Assembly: GCA_041736675.1 (NCBI GenBank)
Contig: JBGSTD010000049.1
Span: 1-25,092, forward strand
From: Salaquimonas sp041736675
GTDB taxonomy: Bacteria > Pseudomonadota > Alphaproteobacteria > Rhizobiales > Rhizobiaceae
Direction of reading: 5' to 3'
Length of the DNA stretch: 25,092 bases
The notes under the pieces are model-generated. The model worked only from the letters and a program-made list of their open reading frames with translations. It made no database searches and was not told the origin of the DNA. Within the stretch, counting starts at the first letter, position 1. The number at the start of each line of letters is the position of its first letter. Below, one piece after another: positions 16,197 to 24,584 of the stretch. The position numbers and the translations under genes are program-made.

Positions 16197-16556
16197 ATGC
16201 CATTACCAAGAATGATCAGTACGGATATCGAAGCGTCTGTCGATTTGAAACCGTTTTTCAGCGCGGTGTCGAGTGATCCCAAAGATGTCGACAAAATCAT
16301 GGAAACGTTGTCACCGCAACAATGTGCGCAAATTGCCAAATTTTTCTACGGCAAGGTTCACATGCGCGAACTTGGTTTGCGACTTGCGTCGCGATGTCAA
16401 CTGGTTCATCTGCGAAATGTTTTTGGAGCAGGGGCCGAGACGGTATATCGCCAGTCGCGGGACGTGAACAGCACGTTGGCCAGCCTGCAAAGAGACAATC
16501 GCTCTAATGAACAAAAAGCGGTTTCACTCAAGTTGATCAATTTCGATCATGAATGA
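16197..16556 (+). CDS. conserved-looking hypothetical protein (119 aa)
   Basis: I do not recognise this protein. It is soluble, 119 residues, with no signal peptide or membrane segment. The central part (about 28-80) is probably helical: DVDKIMETLSPQQCAQIAKF, followed by MRELGLRLASRC. There is no catalytic motif. Support for it being real: the ATG at 16197 has GGAG 8 bases upstream, and its end overlaps the next gene by 8 bases, implying translational coupling to the L,D-transpeptidase. The 165 bases upstream are AT-rich and probably carry the promoter of the pair. A role linked to the cell wall or its regulation is possible only by context. Confidence 0.65.
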   Translation: MPLPRMISTDIEASVDLKPFFSAVSSDPKDVDKIMETLSPQQCAQIAKFFYGKVHMRELGLRLASRCQLVHLRNVFGAGAETVYRQSRDVNSTLASLQRDNRSNEQKAVSLKLINFDHE

Positions 16557-17265
16557 TGATGCGCAGCCTATGGTGTCGCGTAGAAAACTGATTGTTGCCG
16601 GCAGTGCCAGTTTGCTATTGGCCGGTTGCACTTCAGATCGCCTGTTCAGTGAAGGTGTTGATACAACAACTACCGGGTCGATTGGCGGTGGTTTTCGTCC
16701 TGCCATCGGTGTTGATTCCAACATTACCACTTCTGCCCAGATGTATGTTGAAATGGTCGATGGCGGTCATACCCTGCCGCCAGTTCCATACAAGAAAATG
16801 GATCAGGAATTCCGCCGCCAGCGCGTTATCAATGATATCGGGTTACAGACCGGTACCATTCTGGTTGATACAAAAAAGCACTTTTTATATTATGCGCTCA
16901 GCGAAGACGAACTTGTGCGCTATGGTGTGGGCGTTGGCAAGGCTGGTTTCGAATGGTCCGGCACTGCAAAAGTGGGATACAAGAGAGAATGGCCAGTCTG
17001 GACGCCGCCAAAGGAAATGATTGAGCGCAAGCCGATCCTCGCCAAATATGCAGGCGGAATGCCGCCCGGTCCTGATAACCCGCTTGGCAGCAGATCTCTC
17101 TATCTCTATGCCGATGGCCGGGATACACTGTACCGATTGCATGGCACGCCGGAATGGGATTCAATAGGAAAGTCCATGTCTTCGGGATGCATTCGCCTGC
17201 TGAACCAGGATATTATTGATCTTTACAATCGCGCACCGATAGGTACGCAAGTGACTGTCCAATAA
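16549..17265 (+). CDS. L,D-transpeptidase (YkuD) lipoprotein
   Basis: 238 residues. A Ser-Arg-Arg start and hydrophobic stretch end in the lipobox LLLAGC with Cys27, so it is predicted to be lipid-anchored at the cell envelope. Residues about 100-238 form a YkuD domain with the catalytic signature HG...S.GC.R: His198, Ser212, Cys214 and Arg216. These enzymes make 3-3 peptidoglycan cross-links or attach proteins to peptidoglycan, typical of alphaproteobacteria, which carry many copies. The segment 31-65 is Thr/Ser/Gly-rich linker. The start at 16549 overlaps the upstream gene; an internal ATG at 16570 (MVSRRKL) is an alternative that would give a more usual signal peptide. Confidence 0.9.
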   Translation: MNDDAQPMVSRRKLIVAGSASLLLAGCTSDRLFSEGVDTTTTGSIGGGFRPAIGVDSNITTSAQMYVEMVDGGHTLPPVPYKKMDQEFRRQRVINDIGLQTGTILVDTKKHFLYYALSEDELVRYGVGVGKAGFEWSGTAKVGYKREWPVWTPPKEMIERKPILAKYAGGMPPGPDNPLGSRSLYLYADGRDTLYRLHGTPEWDSIGKSMSSGCIRLLNQDIIDLYNRAPIGTQVTVQ

Positions 17266-17292
17266 GCCACCTTCTAATCTGAAAGAGTCTGC

Positions 17293-17601
17293 CTACCGGG
17301 CTGTATGGCAATAAAGGCCGTGCAAGGTTTGCATGATGGCCGCCACTTCTGTGCCTTGCAGGGAATAGTGGATAGTCTGTGCTTCGCGCCGTGTCTGAAC
17401 AAAGCCGCTTTCCCTCAACTTCTTCAGGTGATGAGACATGGCAGGCTGTGACAGGCCAACCAGTTCTGCAAGTTTCAGGACGCTTTTTTCACCATCGAGC
17501 AGAATGCACAAAATACGCAGTCTGGCCGGCTGCGACAGCATCTCCATCAGGGATGCTGCTTCGTCGATTTTTGGTTCCAGTTCAGTGAAATTCATTTTCA
17601 T
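17293..17601 (-). CDS. bigR: ArsR-family persulfide-responsive repressor, BigR/SqrR/YgaV type
   Basis: 102 residues, one winged-helix domain with recognition helix SQPAMSHHLKKLRESG. Two cysteines are present, Cys32 in RILCILLDGE and Cys98 in GLYCHT, at the positions of the BigR/SqrR pair that forms a disulfide or tetrasulfide with reactive sulfur; there is no ArsR metal motif ELCVCDL. It should repress the divergent YeeE/YedE-dioxygenase-SQR genes until sulfide or persulfide rises. ATG at 17601 is chosen; ATG at 17595 and TTG at 17610 are alternatives, and AAGG lies about 10 bases upstream of 17601. It converges on the L,D-transpeptidase gene. Confidence 0.86.
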   Translation of the reverse strand: MKMNFTELEPKIDEAASLMEMLSQPARLRILCILLDGEKSVLKLAELVGLSQPAMSHHLKKLRESGFVQTRREAQTIHYSLQGTEVAAIMQTLHGLYCHTAR

Positions 17602-17627
17602 ACATCGCAAACCTTGAATATTTCTAC

Positions 17628-17693
17628 TTGCTTATATAAATGATAGTGGATAGATATGCAAACGTACAATTCTGGAAAAGCGGAACATATCTA
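17628..17693 (+). promoter_or_regulatory. candidate promoter and BigR operator of the sulfide module
   Basis: Between the divergent repressor and YeeE genes, TTGCTT (17628-17633) and TAGATA (17651-17656) are 17 bases apart and could be -35/-10 elements. The -10 overlaps TAGATATG (17651-17658), which is repeated in inverted form as CATATCTA at 17686-17693. An AT-rich palindrome TTATATAA is at 17632-17639. This is where a BigR site is expected, but I cannot match it to a published consensus. Confidence 0.35.
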
Positions 17694-17762
17694 CAATCAG
17701 CCGACTTAAATGGTGCAGGCTATCAAGGCTACAATTCTGTCCATAGGAAACAGGGAATATTG

Positions 17763-18188
17763 ATGATTACTGAATTCACACCATGGATGTCGCTCTTTGG
17801 CGGCTTTCTAATTGGGTTGTCGGCGATTCTGCTGATGGCACTGCACGGGCGAATTGCCGGAATGACCGGTATTTTGACAGGGCTGTTGCCACCTATCTTT
17901 GCAGACTGGCCCTGGCGGCTGGCATTCTTGACCGGAGCTGTTGTTGGACCATTGGTTTATATCCTTGGTGGAGGCGTTGTTCCGTTCGGCGTGCCGATCT
18001 CACTGAACGCGCTGACGCTCGGCGGCTTTATTGTTGGTGTCGGTGTTTACTTTGGTTCAGGCTGCACCAGCGGTCACGGTGTCTGCGGCATGGCAAGATT
18101 TTCTCCCCGCTCCATCGTTGCGACCCTTGTGTTCATGATTGCAACATTCATCACCGTTTACGTAACCCGTCACCTATTGGGAATGTGA
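17763..18188 (+). CDS. YeeE/YedE-family sulfur transport membrane protein, first half
   Basis: 141 residues with four predicted membrane helices, family PF04143 (sulfur transport). The motif GSGCTSGHGVCGMARFSPRS includes the conserved cysteine proposed to relay thiosulfate-type sulfur in YeeE proteins. Full-length YeeE has about 350 residues; here the function is split over two consecutive genes, a common layout beside BigR and persulfide dioxygenase. The ATG at 17763 is chosen because AGGGAA precedes it; the in-frame extension upstream to 17640 crosses the promoter. The next gene starts 2 bases after the stop. Confidence 0.88.
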   Translation: MITEFTPWMSLFGGFLIGLSAILLMALHGRIAGMTGILTGLLPPIFADWPWRLAFLTGAVVGPLVYILGGGVVPFGVPISLNALTLGGFIVGVGVYFGSGCTSGHGVCGMARFSPRSIVATLVFMIATFITVYVTRHLLGM

Positions 18189-18190
18189 TC

Positions 18191-18625
18191 ATGATAAAAT
18201 TTGTTTCCGCACTAATAGTTGGCGTGATTTTTGGAGTTGGTATCGCCATATCGGGGATGGCCGATCCCGCCAAGGTCCTCAACTTTTTTGACGTATTCGG
18301 CACCTGGGATCCAAGCCTTATTTTTGTAATGGGTGGAGCACTGGTTACCGCTGCCATTGGTTATCGTATTGTTTTCAAAGCGCAAAACAAGCCGCTTTTT
18401 GAACCGTCATTTCTCGTTCCGAAGGGTCGGGATATTGATACGAGGCTGGTTGCCGGATCATCGGTTTTTGGAATCGGATGGGGCATAGCAGGTTTTTGCC
18501 CTGGTGGCGCCGTTCCCGCGCTTGGATTGGGATATACCGAGACTTACTATTTTATCGCTGCGATGATTGTTGGAATAATTGTCGCCCGCGAAATCAGCAA
18601 GATAATGGTTCGCGCCACTGCGTGA
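18191..18625 (+). CDS. YeeE/YedE-family sulfur transport membrane protein, second half (DUF6691-like)
   Basis: 144 residues and four predicted helices. It starts with GVIFGVGIAISGMADPAKVLNFFDVFG and contains GIGWGIAGFCPGGAVPALG, where the cysteine in G-F-C-P-G-G is the counterpart of the sulfur-handling cysteine. It forms the partner of the preceding protein, and the two together equal one YeeE-type channel. The short gap between the two genes implies co-translation. Import or export of thiosulfate, sulfite or sulfide is plausible; direction is not determined. Confidence 0.86.
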   Translation: MIKFVSALIVGVIFGVGIAISGMADPAKVLNFFDVFGTWDPSLIFVMGGALVTAAIGYRIVFKAQNKPLFEPSFLVPKGRDIDTRLVAGSSVFGIGWGIAGFCPGGAVPALGLGYTETYYFIAAMIVGIIVAREISKIMVRATA

Positions 18626-18687
18626 GCCAATTACTGTCGAAACAGACGTAAATTGCCGGCTGGCGATCTTTGAGAAGGAGAAATATG

Positions 18688-19572
18688 ATGAGTGCATATC
18701 CTGTTGAAATGAACATCAAACCCGAGGTTGAAGCATTTTTTGATCCGGCGACAAACACGATAAGCTATGTCGTGAAGGATCCTTCCTCATCCTCTTGCGC
18801 AATCATCGATTCGGTGATGGACATTGACTATGCAGCCGGACGCATCACCTATGATCATGCCGATGCAATGATTGCCTATGTCAGGTCAAAAGACTTGAAG
18901 CTGGAATGGATCATCGAGACCCATGTTCATGCAGATCATTTGTCCGCAGCACCATACATTCAGGAAAAACTGGGTGGAAAAGTCGGCATTGGCGACAAGA
19001 TCATGATTGTTCAAAACACTTTCGGCAAGGTTTTCAACGAGGGAACCGAATTTCAGCGTGACGGATCGCAATTTGACGCATTGTTCAAGGATGGCGATAC
19101 ATACATGATTGGCAATTTGCAGGCATTTGCCATGTATACACCTGGTCACACTCCGGCCTGCATGGTGCATGTGATGGGCAATGCGGCGTTTGTAGGGGAT
19201 ACACTTTTCATGCCTGACGGCGGATCGGCCCGTGCTGATTTTCCGGGTGGAGATGCTGCAACACTTTATGATTCAATTCAAAAGGTATTGAGCCTGCCAG
19301 ACGACATGCGCCTTTTCATGTGCCATGACTATGGTCCGAATGGGCGCGATATACGCTGGGAAACTACGGTCGCTGAGGAAAAAGAGCACAATATTCATGT
19401 CGGCGGCGGAAAAACCAAGGCGGACTTTGTAAAGTTCAGGACCGAGCGGGACGCACAACTCGATATGCCCCGCCTTATAATTCCTTCTCTTCAGGTCAAT
19501 ATGAGAGCAGGGCACATGCCGACCGACAAGGATGGAAACAAGGTACTCAAGGTTCCCGTCAACGGGCTTTGA
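18688..19572 (+). CDS. ETHE1-like persulfide dioxygenase (MBL fold)
   Basis: 294 residues, a mononuclear iron enzyme that oxidises glutathione persulfide to sulfite and glutathione. The metal motif is THVHADH (His79, His81, Asp83, His84). Further ligands are the histidine of PGHTPACM and the aspartate of FVGDTLF; the ending MCHDYGPNGRD is characteristic of this family rather than of glyoxalase II. Bacterial members of this larger type are about 290 residues. AAGGAG at 18675-18680 fits ATG 18688 (7 bases), with an adjacent ATG at 18685 possible. It lies 62 bases after the YeeE pair and 53 before the SQR fusion, consistent with one sulfide-detoxification operon. Confidence 0.9.
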   Translation: MSAYPVEMNIKPEVEAFFDPATNTISYVVKDPSSSSCAIIDSVMDIDYAAGRITYDHADAMIAYVRSKDLKLEWIIETHVHADHLSAAPYIQEKLGGKVGIGDKIMIVQNTFGKVFNEGTEFQRDGSQFDALFKDGDTYMIGNLQAFAMYTPGHTPACMVHVMGNAAFVGDTLFMPDGGSARADFPGGDAATLYDSIQKVLSLPDDMRLFMCHDYGPNGRDIRWETTVAEEKEHNIHVGGGKTKADFVKFRTERDAQLDMPRLIIPSLQVNMRAGHMPTDKDGNKVLKVPVNGL

Positions 19573-19625
19573 TACCCAACTGCCGTCCTGCCTGTTTTTA
19601 TTAAAAACCCCCTGGGAGGGAAATA

Positions 19626-21296
19626 ATGGAAGTCAAGAAAATCAACGAGGGTTTGTCAGTAAGCCCTCAAATAATGCCGGGTGAATTGGCGGGCCTTGCC
19701 AAACAGGGCTTCCGATCGATCATCTGCAACAGACCGGACGGAGAGGGGGCTGACCAGCCATCTTTCAAGGAAATTCAGACGGCAGCAAAAAAAGCGGGTC
19801 TGGAAGCGGTCTATCTCCCGATCATTGCCGGCAAGGTTGCCGATGATGATGCTTCCAAATTTGGCACGGCATTGACCAATTTGCCTGGACCAACAGTGGC
19901 ATATTGCCGAACGGGTACCCGTTCGACAACGCTTTGGGCACTGAACGAAGGGGCAAAGAATACTCCACTGCCGCAGATTCTCGGGGCTGCCAAGTCTGCC
20001 GGATATGACATGAGTGGCGTTGTCCGGCGTATTGCCAATGGTGGCAAGACACCGACGGATGTATCCGATTTTTCTCATGATATTGTCATCATCGGCGGTG
20101 GAGCGGCGGGAATTGCGGTTGCAACCAGCCTTTTGGCGCGCTCAAGCGATCTTGATATTGCAATCATTGATCCGGCAGATATTCATTATTACCAGCCCGG
20201 CTGGACGATGGTTGGCGGCGGAATATTCACCGTCGAGCAAACGGCCAAGACGATGGCCTCGCTGATCCCCAATGGAGTGAAGTGGATCAAGGCCGGGGTT
20301 TCCGCCTTTGAGCCGGAAAACAATTGCGTGATTCTGGATGGATGCCGGGTGGTGAAGTACAACCGCCTGATCGTCGCGCCGGGACTGAAACTGAACTGGG
20401 GTGCCATTGAAGGGTTGACCGAGACCTTGGGGCGCAACGGTGTTACTTCCAACTATCGCTATGATCTGGCTCCTTATACCTGGGAACTGGTCAAGGGGAT
20501 GAAATCTGGCAAAGCCATCTTCACCCAGCCGCCAATGCCGATCAAATGCGCCGGCGCACCGCAGAAAGCCATGTATCTTTCCGGTGACCATTGGTTTCGC
20601 TCCGGAGTCCTCAAGGATATCAGCATTGAATTTTACAATGCCGGTGGAGTGCTCTTTGGCGTCAAGGAATATGTTCCCGCGCTGATGGAGTATATCAAGC
20701 GCTATCATGCCGAACTGAAATTCACCCATACGCTTTTCAAGATTGACGGACCAAGCAAGACTGCCTGGTTCAAGAAAGTTGATGGGGATGGAAAAGAGGA
20801 AATTGTCGAGACCAAATTCGACATGATCCATGTCTGTCCGCCGCAATGTGCACCAGACTTCATTCGGGTCAGTCCGCTTGCTGATGCGGCAGGCTGGCTT
20901 GATGTTGATCAGCAGACTTTACGCCACAAGACCTTTGAAAACATTTGGTCGCTCGGCGACGTGATGAATGCGCCCAATGCAAAAACAGCAGCAGCGGCCC
21001 GCAAGCAGGCTCCTGTTGTTGCCAACAATATCATGCATGATATGGGCAAGGCTTCCGGTCTTGCGCATTATGACGGCTATGGTTCGTGCCCGTTGACGGT
21101 TGAACGTGGCAAGATCGTGCTGGCCGAGTTCGGATATGGTGGAAAGTTGCTGCCGAGTTTCCCCAGTTGGATGATCAACGGACAAAAACCGTCGCGACTT
21201 GCCTGGTTGTTGAAAGAAAAAATCCTGCCGCCGATTTACTGGCGCGCAATGCTCAAGGGCAAGGAGTGGATGGCCAAACCCGAGATTGTCAAATAA
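19626..21296 (+). CDS. fusion of DUF442/phosphatase-like sulfurtransferase domain and sulfide:quinone oxidoreductase-like flavoprotein
   Basis: 556 residues in two domains. Residues 1-140 form a DUF442 (TIGR01244) domain with loop CRTGTRS (Cys94 to Ser100), a dual-specificity-phosphatase-like cradle thought to handle sulfur. Residues about 152-556 are a type II-like SQR: FAD motif IIGGGAAGIA (155-164), KCAGAPQK with Cys308, and the C-terminal KTAAA and YDGYGSCPL motifs. SQR oxidises sulfide at the membrane, passes electrons to quinone and produces persulfide, which the upstream dioxygenase consumes. The position of the usual second redox cysteine (G-D-C) reads GDVMN (Val446), while an unusual pair occurs at 404 and 408 (HVCPPQC). 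It is the last gene before a strong terminator. Confidence 0.88.
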   Translation: MEVKKINEGLSVSPQIMPGELAGLAKQGFRSIICNRPDGEGADQPSFKEIQTAAKKAGLEAVYLPIIAGKVADDDASKFGTALTNLPGPTVAYCRTGTRSTTLWALNEGAKNTPLPQILGAAKSAGYDMSGVVRRIANGGKTPTDVSDFSHDIVIIGGGAAGIAVATSLLARSSDLDIAIIDPADIHYYQPGWTMVGGGIFTVEQTAKTMASLIPNGVKWIKAGVSAFEPENNCVILDGCRVVKYNRLIVAPGLKLNWGAIEGLTETLGRNGVTSNYRYDLAPYTWELVKGMKSGKAIFTQPPMPIKCAGAPQKAMYLSGDHWFRSGVLKDISIEFYNAGGVLFGVKEYVPALMEYIKRYHAELKFTHTLFKIDGPSKTAWFKKVDGDGKEEIVETKFDMIHVCPPQCAPDFIRVSPLADAAGWLDVDQQTLRHKTFENIWSLGDVMNAPNAKTAAAARKQAPVVANNIMHDMGKASGLAHYDGYGSCPLTVERGKIVLAEFGYGGKLLPSFPSWMINGQKPSRLAWLLKEKILPPIYWRAMLKGKEWMAKPEIVK

Positions 21297-21358
21297 CCGA
21301 TACCATTCATGGATCTAATCGACCGGTTACACTTTAACCTGCAATCAGTCGTGTTTCA

Positions 21359-21392
21359 TGAAGAAGGCCATGAGGGCCTTCTTCAGTTTTTT
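21359..21392 (+). terminator. intrinsic terminator of the sulfide operon
   Basis: An 11-bp perfect stem, TGAAGAAGGCC (21359-21369) with its complement (21375-21385), has a 5-base loop and is followed by GTTTTTT. It begins 62 bases after the SQR-fusion stop, which separates the SulP gene into another transcription unit. Confidence 0.88.
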
Positions 21393-21433
21393 AGTGTTGA
21401 AGACCTGCTGTTGGTGGATAGAGAGCTGACTTT

Positions 21434-23167
21434 ATGTCATTGTTATCATTTAGAAATCCCTTGTTGATGCGCTATGTTCCGGTACTGGATTGGGGCCGGA
21501 GCTATAACCGTGACACGATGACCAATGACATGGTGGCTGCGGTAATTGTAACCGTGATGCTGATCCCGCAATCGCTTGCCTATGCGTTGCTTGCGGGACT
21601 GCCTGCAGAGATGGGGATTTACGCCTCGATAGCGCCGATTATTCTATATGCGATATTTGGAACCAGCCGTGCCTTGGCGGTAGGTCCGGTCGCCGTCGTT
21701 TCCCTGATGACGGCAACCGCAGTTGGCAAGATTGCTGCAACCGGGTCGCCGGATTATATTATTGCGGCGATTACTCTTGCCTTCATATCCGGCTTGTTTC
21801 TGGTTTTGCTGGGTGTGTTCCGTCTTGGATTTCTTGCAAACTTTTTGTCCCATCCTGTGATTGCCGGCTTCATCACCGCTTCGGGGATCATCATTGCGGC
21901 CAGCCAGTTGAAACATATTTTTGGTATCAAGGCAGAAGGTGAAAACCTGCTGCATTTGATGGGCTCGCTGCTGGAAAACTTGTCCAGTATCAGCTTGATT
22001 ACTTTTTTCATCGGTGCCGCTGCAACCGCATTCCTGTTTTGGGTACGCAAAGGGTTGCATCCGGTATTGTTGAAATGGGGTATCAAACCGGGGCTTGCCG
22101 CAATTTTGGCAAAGACTGGTCCAGTTGCTGCCATCGCTGTCACAATATTTGTAACCTGGCTTTTTGATCTGGCGGGCAAAGGTGTTGCGGTTGTCGGTGA
22201 TGTTCCTCAAGGTTTGCCGCCGCTGACATTGCCTTCGTTTTCGCCGTCGCTGTGGCAGGAACTTGCCGCGTCCGCGGTTTTGATCTCGGTAATCGGGTTC
22301 GTGGAATCAATATCGGTTGCGCAAACCCTTGCCGCAAAGAAACGTCAGCGGATAAACCCGGATCAGGAACTGATCGGTTTGGGGGCTGCAAATCTTGGAG
22401 CCGCATTGACGGGCGGCTTTCCCGTGACAGGCGGTTTTTCGCGTTCCGTAGTCAATTTTGATGCAGGAGCCAGCACACCCGCGGCAGGAGCCTTTGCAGC
22501 CGTTGGACTTGCCATTGCGTCACTGGCATTGACACCGCTTATCTACTATTTGCCCAAGGCGACGCTGGCCTCGACCATTATCGTTGCTGTACTTTCGCTG
22601 GTGGATTTTTCAATCCTGAAAAAGACATGGGTATACTCGAAGGCTGATTTCATTGCTGTCATGGGCACGATACTTGCAACCCTTGTTTATGGTGTCGAGC
22701 TTGGTGTCACGGTTGGTGTAATTCTTTCGATTTTCATCCATCTCTACAAGACCTCCCGCCCGCATATGGCGGTTGTCGGGCAGGTGCCGGGCACCGAACA
22801 CTACCGCAATATCCTGCGGCATGAGGTGATCACACAACCTGGGATATTGACCGTCAGGGTTGATGAAAGCCTTTACTTTGCCAATGCCCGTTATCTTGAA
22901 GATGCGATCTACGACATGGTGGCAAAACGCAAATCGCTGAAACACGTGATCCTGATGTGTCCTGCTGTCAATGCCATCGACATGAGTGCGCTGGAATCAC
23001 TTGAAGCGATCAGTGAAAGGCTCAAAAATCTTGGCGTTCAGTTTCACCTGAGTGAAGTCAAGGGGCCAGTTCTTGACCGGTTAAAGCGCACTGATTTCCT
23101 CTCACATCTCAATGGCAAGGTTTTCCTGACACAGCACAGGGCAGTTTGCGAACTTTCAAAAAGCTGA
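21434..23167 (+). CDS. SulP-family (SLC26A-like) anion transporter with C-terminal STAS domain
   Basis: 577 residues, a sulfate/anion permease. The N-terminal signature MVAAVIVTVMLIPQSLAYALLAGLPAE..GIYASI is diagnostic. A dozen or more hydrophobic segments fill residues about 30-430, including GLGAANLGAALTGGFPVTGGFSRSVVN. A cytoplasmic STAS domain occupies about 450-565, with the VNAIDMSALESLE element. It follows the sulfide operon after a terminator, which suggests disposal or uptake of sulfate/sulfite, but SulP proteins also carry bicarbonate or dicarboxylates. The ribosome binding site is weak. An AT-rich stem of about 6 bp overlaps the stop; no convincing terminator follows. Confidence 0.9.
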   Translation: MSLLSFRNPLLMRYVPVLDWGRSYNRDTMTNDMVAAVIVTVMLIPQSLAYALLAGLPAEMGIYASIAPIILYAIFGTSRALAVGPVAVVSLMTATAVGKIAATGSPDYIIAAITLAFISGLFLVLLGVFRLGFLANFLSHPVIAGFITASGIIIAASQLKHIFGIKAEGENLLHLMGSLLENLSSISLITFFIGAAATAFLFWVRKGLHPVLLKWGIKPGLAAILAKTGPVAAIAVTIFVTWLFDLAGKGVAVVGDVPQGLPPLTLPSFSPSLWQELAASAVLISVIGFVESISVAQTLAAKKRQRINPDQELIGLGAANLGAALTGGFPVTGGFSRSVVNFDAGASTPAAGAFAAVGLAIASLALTPLIYYLPKATLASTIIVAVLSLVDFSILKKTWVYSKADFIAVMGTILATLVYGVELGVTVGVILSIFIHLYKTSRPHMAVVGQVPGTEHYRNILRHEVITQPGILTVRVDESLYFANARYLEDAIYDMVAKRKSLKHVILMCPAVNAIDMSALESLEAISERLKNLGVQFHLSEVKGPVLDRLKRTDFLSHLNGKVFLTQHRAVCELSKS

Positions 23168-23516
23168 ACTTTTCTGCGCTTTTCCGGCAATTTTCACTGC
23201 CCGATTTGATGCAGCCAGCGGCTGATTATTCAACCAGAATTTAGTTATTTACGCACACTTTTGGCAAGTTTTTGCCAGACGCTGTGGTCTGTGTTCTAGG
23301 CCTGATATACAGCGTTGGAGACCTCAATTTCTTCCCTGATCTGCCAGCTTACCGTCTGGTTAATGCAATGGTTAAAATCCTAGAGCGCTGTCTCAGCCTT
23401 TTTTCATGGCTTTGCTGTACACCTGAAACCAAGCGGATGAAGGCTGCAGCGAAATCGAAAAGGTGACGCCTGCAGGTTTTGAAAAATCATGCACGTTACA
23501 GGGATTTGTTTCACCC
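23168..23516. other. 349-base intergenic stretch, no supported gene
   Basis: Between the SulP stop and the galE start there is a small stem TGGCAA-GTTT-TTGCCA (23262-23277) without a T run. A 64-codon open frame (23272-23466) has no ribosome binding site and no recognisable domain. The region probably carries the galE promoter and leader; nothing stronger is visible. Confidence 0.5.
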
Positions 23517-24584
23517 ATGTCTGAATCTTACACAACGGGTGCATTGCAGCAGCCCAAGCGCGTCTTCGTGACCGGCGGCGCAGGATATATCGGCACGCAT
23601 ACGCTGGTTCAGCTTTTGTCAGAACGACATGAGGTCTGTGTCTATGACAATTATTCGAACAGCTCCGCGCAATCGCTCGATCGCGTGCGCAGACTGGTCA
23701 ACCACAGTTTCGAACAGATTGATGGTGATATTCGCGATGAATTGAAACTGTCGCGTCTGATTGGTGATTTCCGCCCTGACATTGTTATCCATTTTGCCGG
23801 CCTCAAATCAGTTGGTGAAGCCAATCTGATGCCCATTAAATACTATGAGCACAATGTGCAGGGTACCATCTCCCTTGTTAAGGCAATGGATACCGCACGG
23901 TGCAAACGGATCGTGTTTTCTTCCTCGGCGACGGTCTATGGGAAAGCGCAATATCTGCCATATGATGAGAAGCATCCATTGGCACCTGAAAATGCCTATG
24001 GCCGGACCAAATATCATGTTGAAGGTATTTTGGGCGACTGGGCCAAAGCGTCAGGCGATGCAAGCGCGGTGCTCCTGCGCTATTTCAATCCGGTTGGCGC
24101 CCATTCGTCTGGTCTGATCGGGGAAGATCCCAATGATATTCCTAACAATCTGATGCCCTTTGTTTCACAGGTTGCAATCGGTAGACGCGAGAAACTGAGC
24201 GTGTTCGGAAATGACTATGAGACGCGGGATGGCACCGGCGAACGCGACTATATTCATGTCGTTGACCTGGCCTCTGCGCATCTTGCAGCGGTGAATTATG
24301 CCTGTGCCAATACTGGATGCGAGGCAATCAATATTGGAACCGGACGTGGTGTAACCGTACTCGAACTAATTGCCGCTTTTGAGAAGGCATCTGGTCGTAA
24401 AGTCCCGTTTGAGATTGCGCCGCGCCGTGAAGGTGATGTTGCCACCAGTGTTGCTGACGCCTCCAAGGCAAAACGCCTTTTGGGTTGGGAAGCACGGCTT
24501 GGTGTTAACGACATCTGCCAGACCGCGTGGAAATGGCAGTCGGAAAATCCGCAGGGATATCTGGCGACAGGCAAAGCAGCCTGA
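23517..24584 (+). CDS. galE: UDP-glucose 4-epimerase
   Basis: 355 residues, an extended short-chain dehydrogenase that interconverts UDP-glucose and UDP-galactose, supplying polysaccharide synthesis. The NAD motif is VTGGAGYIGTH. The catalytic serine is in SSSATVYG and the YxxxK pair in AYGRTKYHVEG. Typical GalE blocks follow: RYFNPVGAH, MPFVSQVAIGRR, GTGERDYIHVVDLA and INIGTGRGVTVLEL. ATG 23517 is chosen because the family begins about 14 residues later; the frame is open upstream to a GTG at 23463, but that part is not conserved. AGGGA lies about 11 bases upstream of the ATG, rather far. It stands alone between SulP and the IS-interrupted gene. Confidence 0.92.
   Translation: MSESYTTGALQQPKRVFVTGGAGYIGTHTLVQLLSERHEVCVYDNYSNSSAQSLDRVRRLVNHSFEQIDGDIRDELKLSRLIGDFRPDIVIHFAGLKSVGEANLMPIKYYEHNVQGTISLVKAMDTARCKRIVFSSSATVYGKAQYLPYDEKHPLAPENAYGRTKYHVEGILGDWAKASGDASAVLLRYFNPVGAHSSGLIGEDPNDIPNNLMPFVSQVAIGRREKLSVFGNDYETRDGTGERDYIHVVDLASAHLAAVNYACANTGCEAINIGTGRGVTVLELIAAFEKASGRKVPFEIAPRREGDVATSVADASKAKRLLGWEARLGVNDICQTAWKWQSENPQGYLATGKAA

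Noticed and set aside
23272..23466. 64-codon ORF before galE as a small gene
   Set aside because: No ATG-type start with a ribosome binding site, no domain, and it lies in the probable galE promoter/leader.
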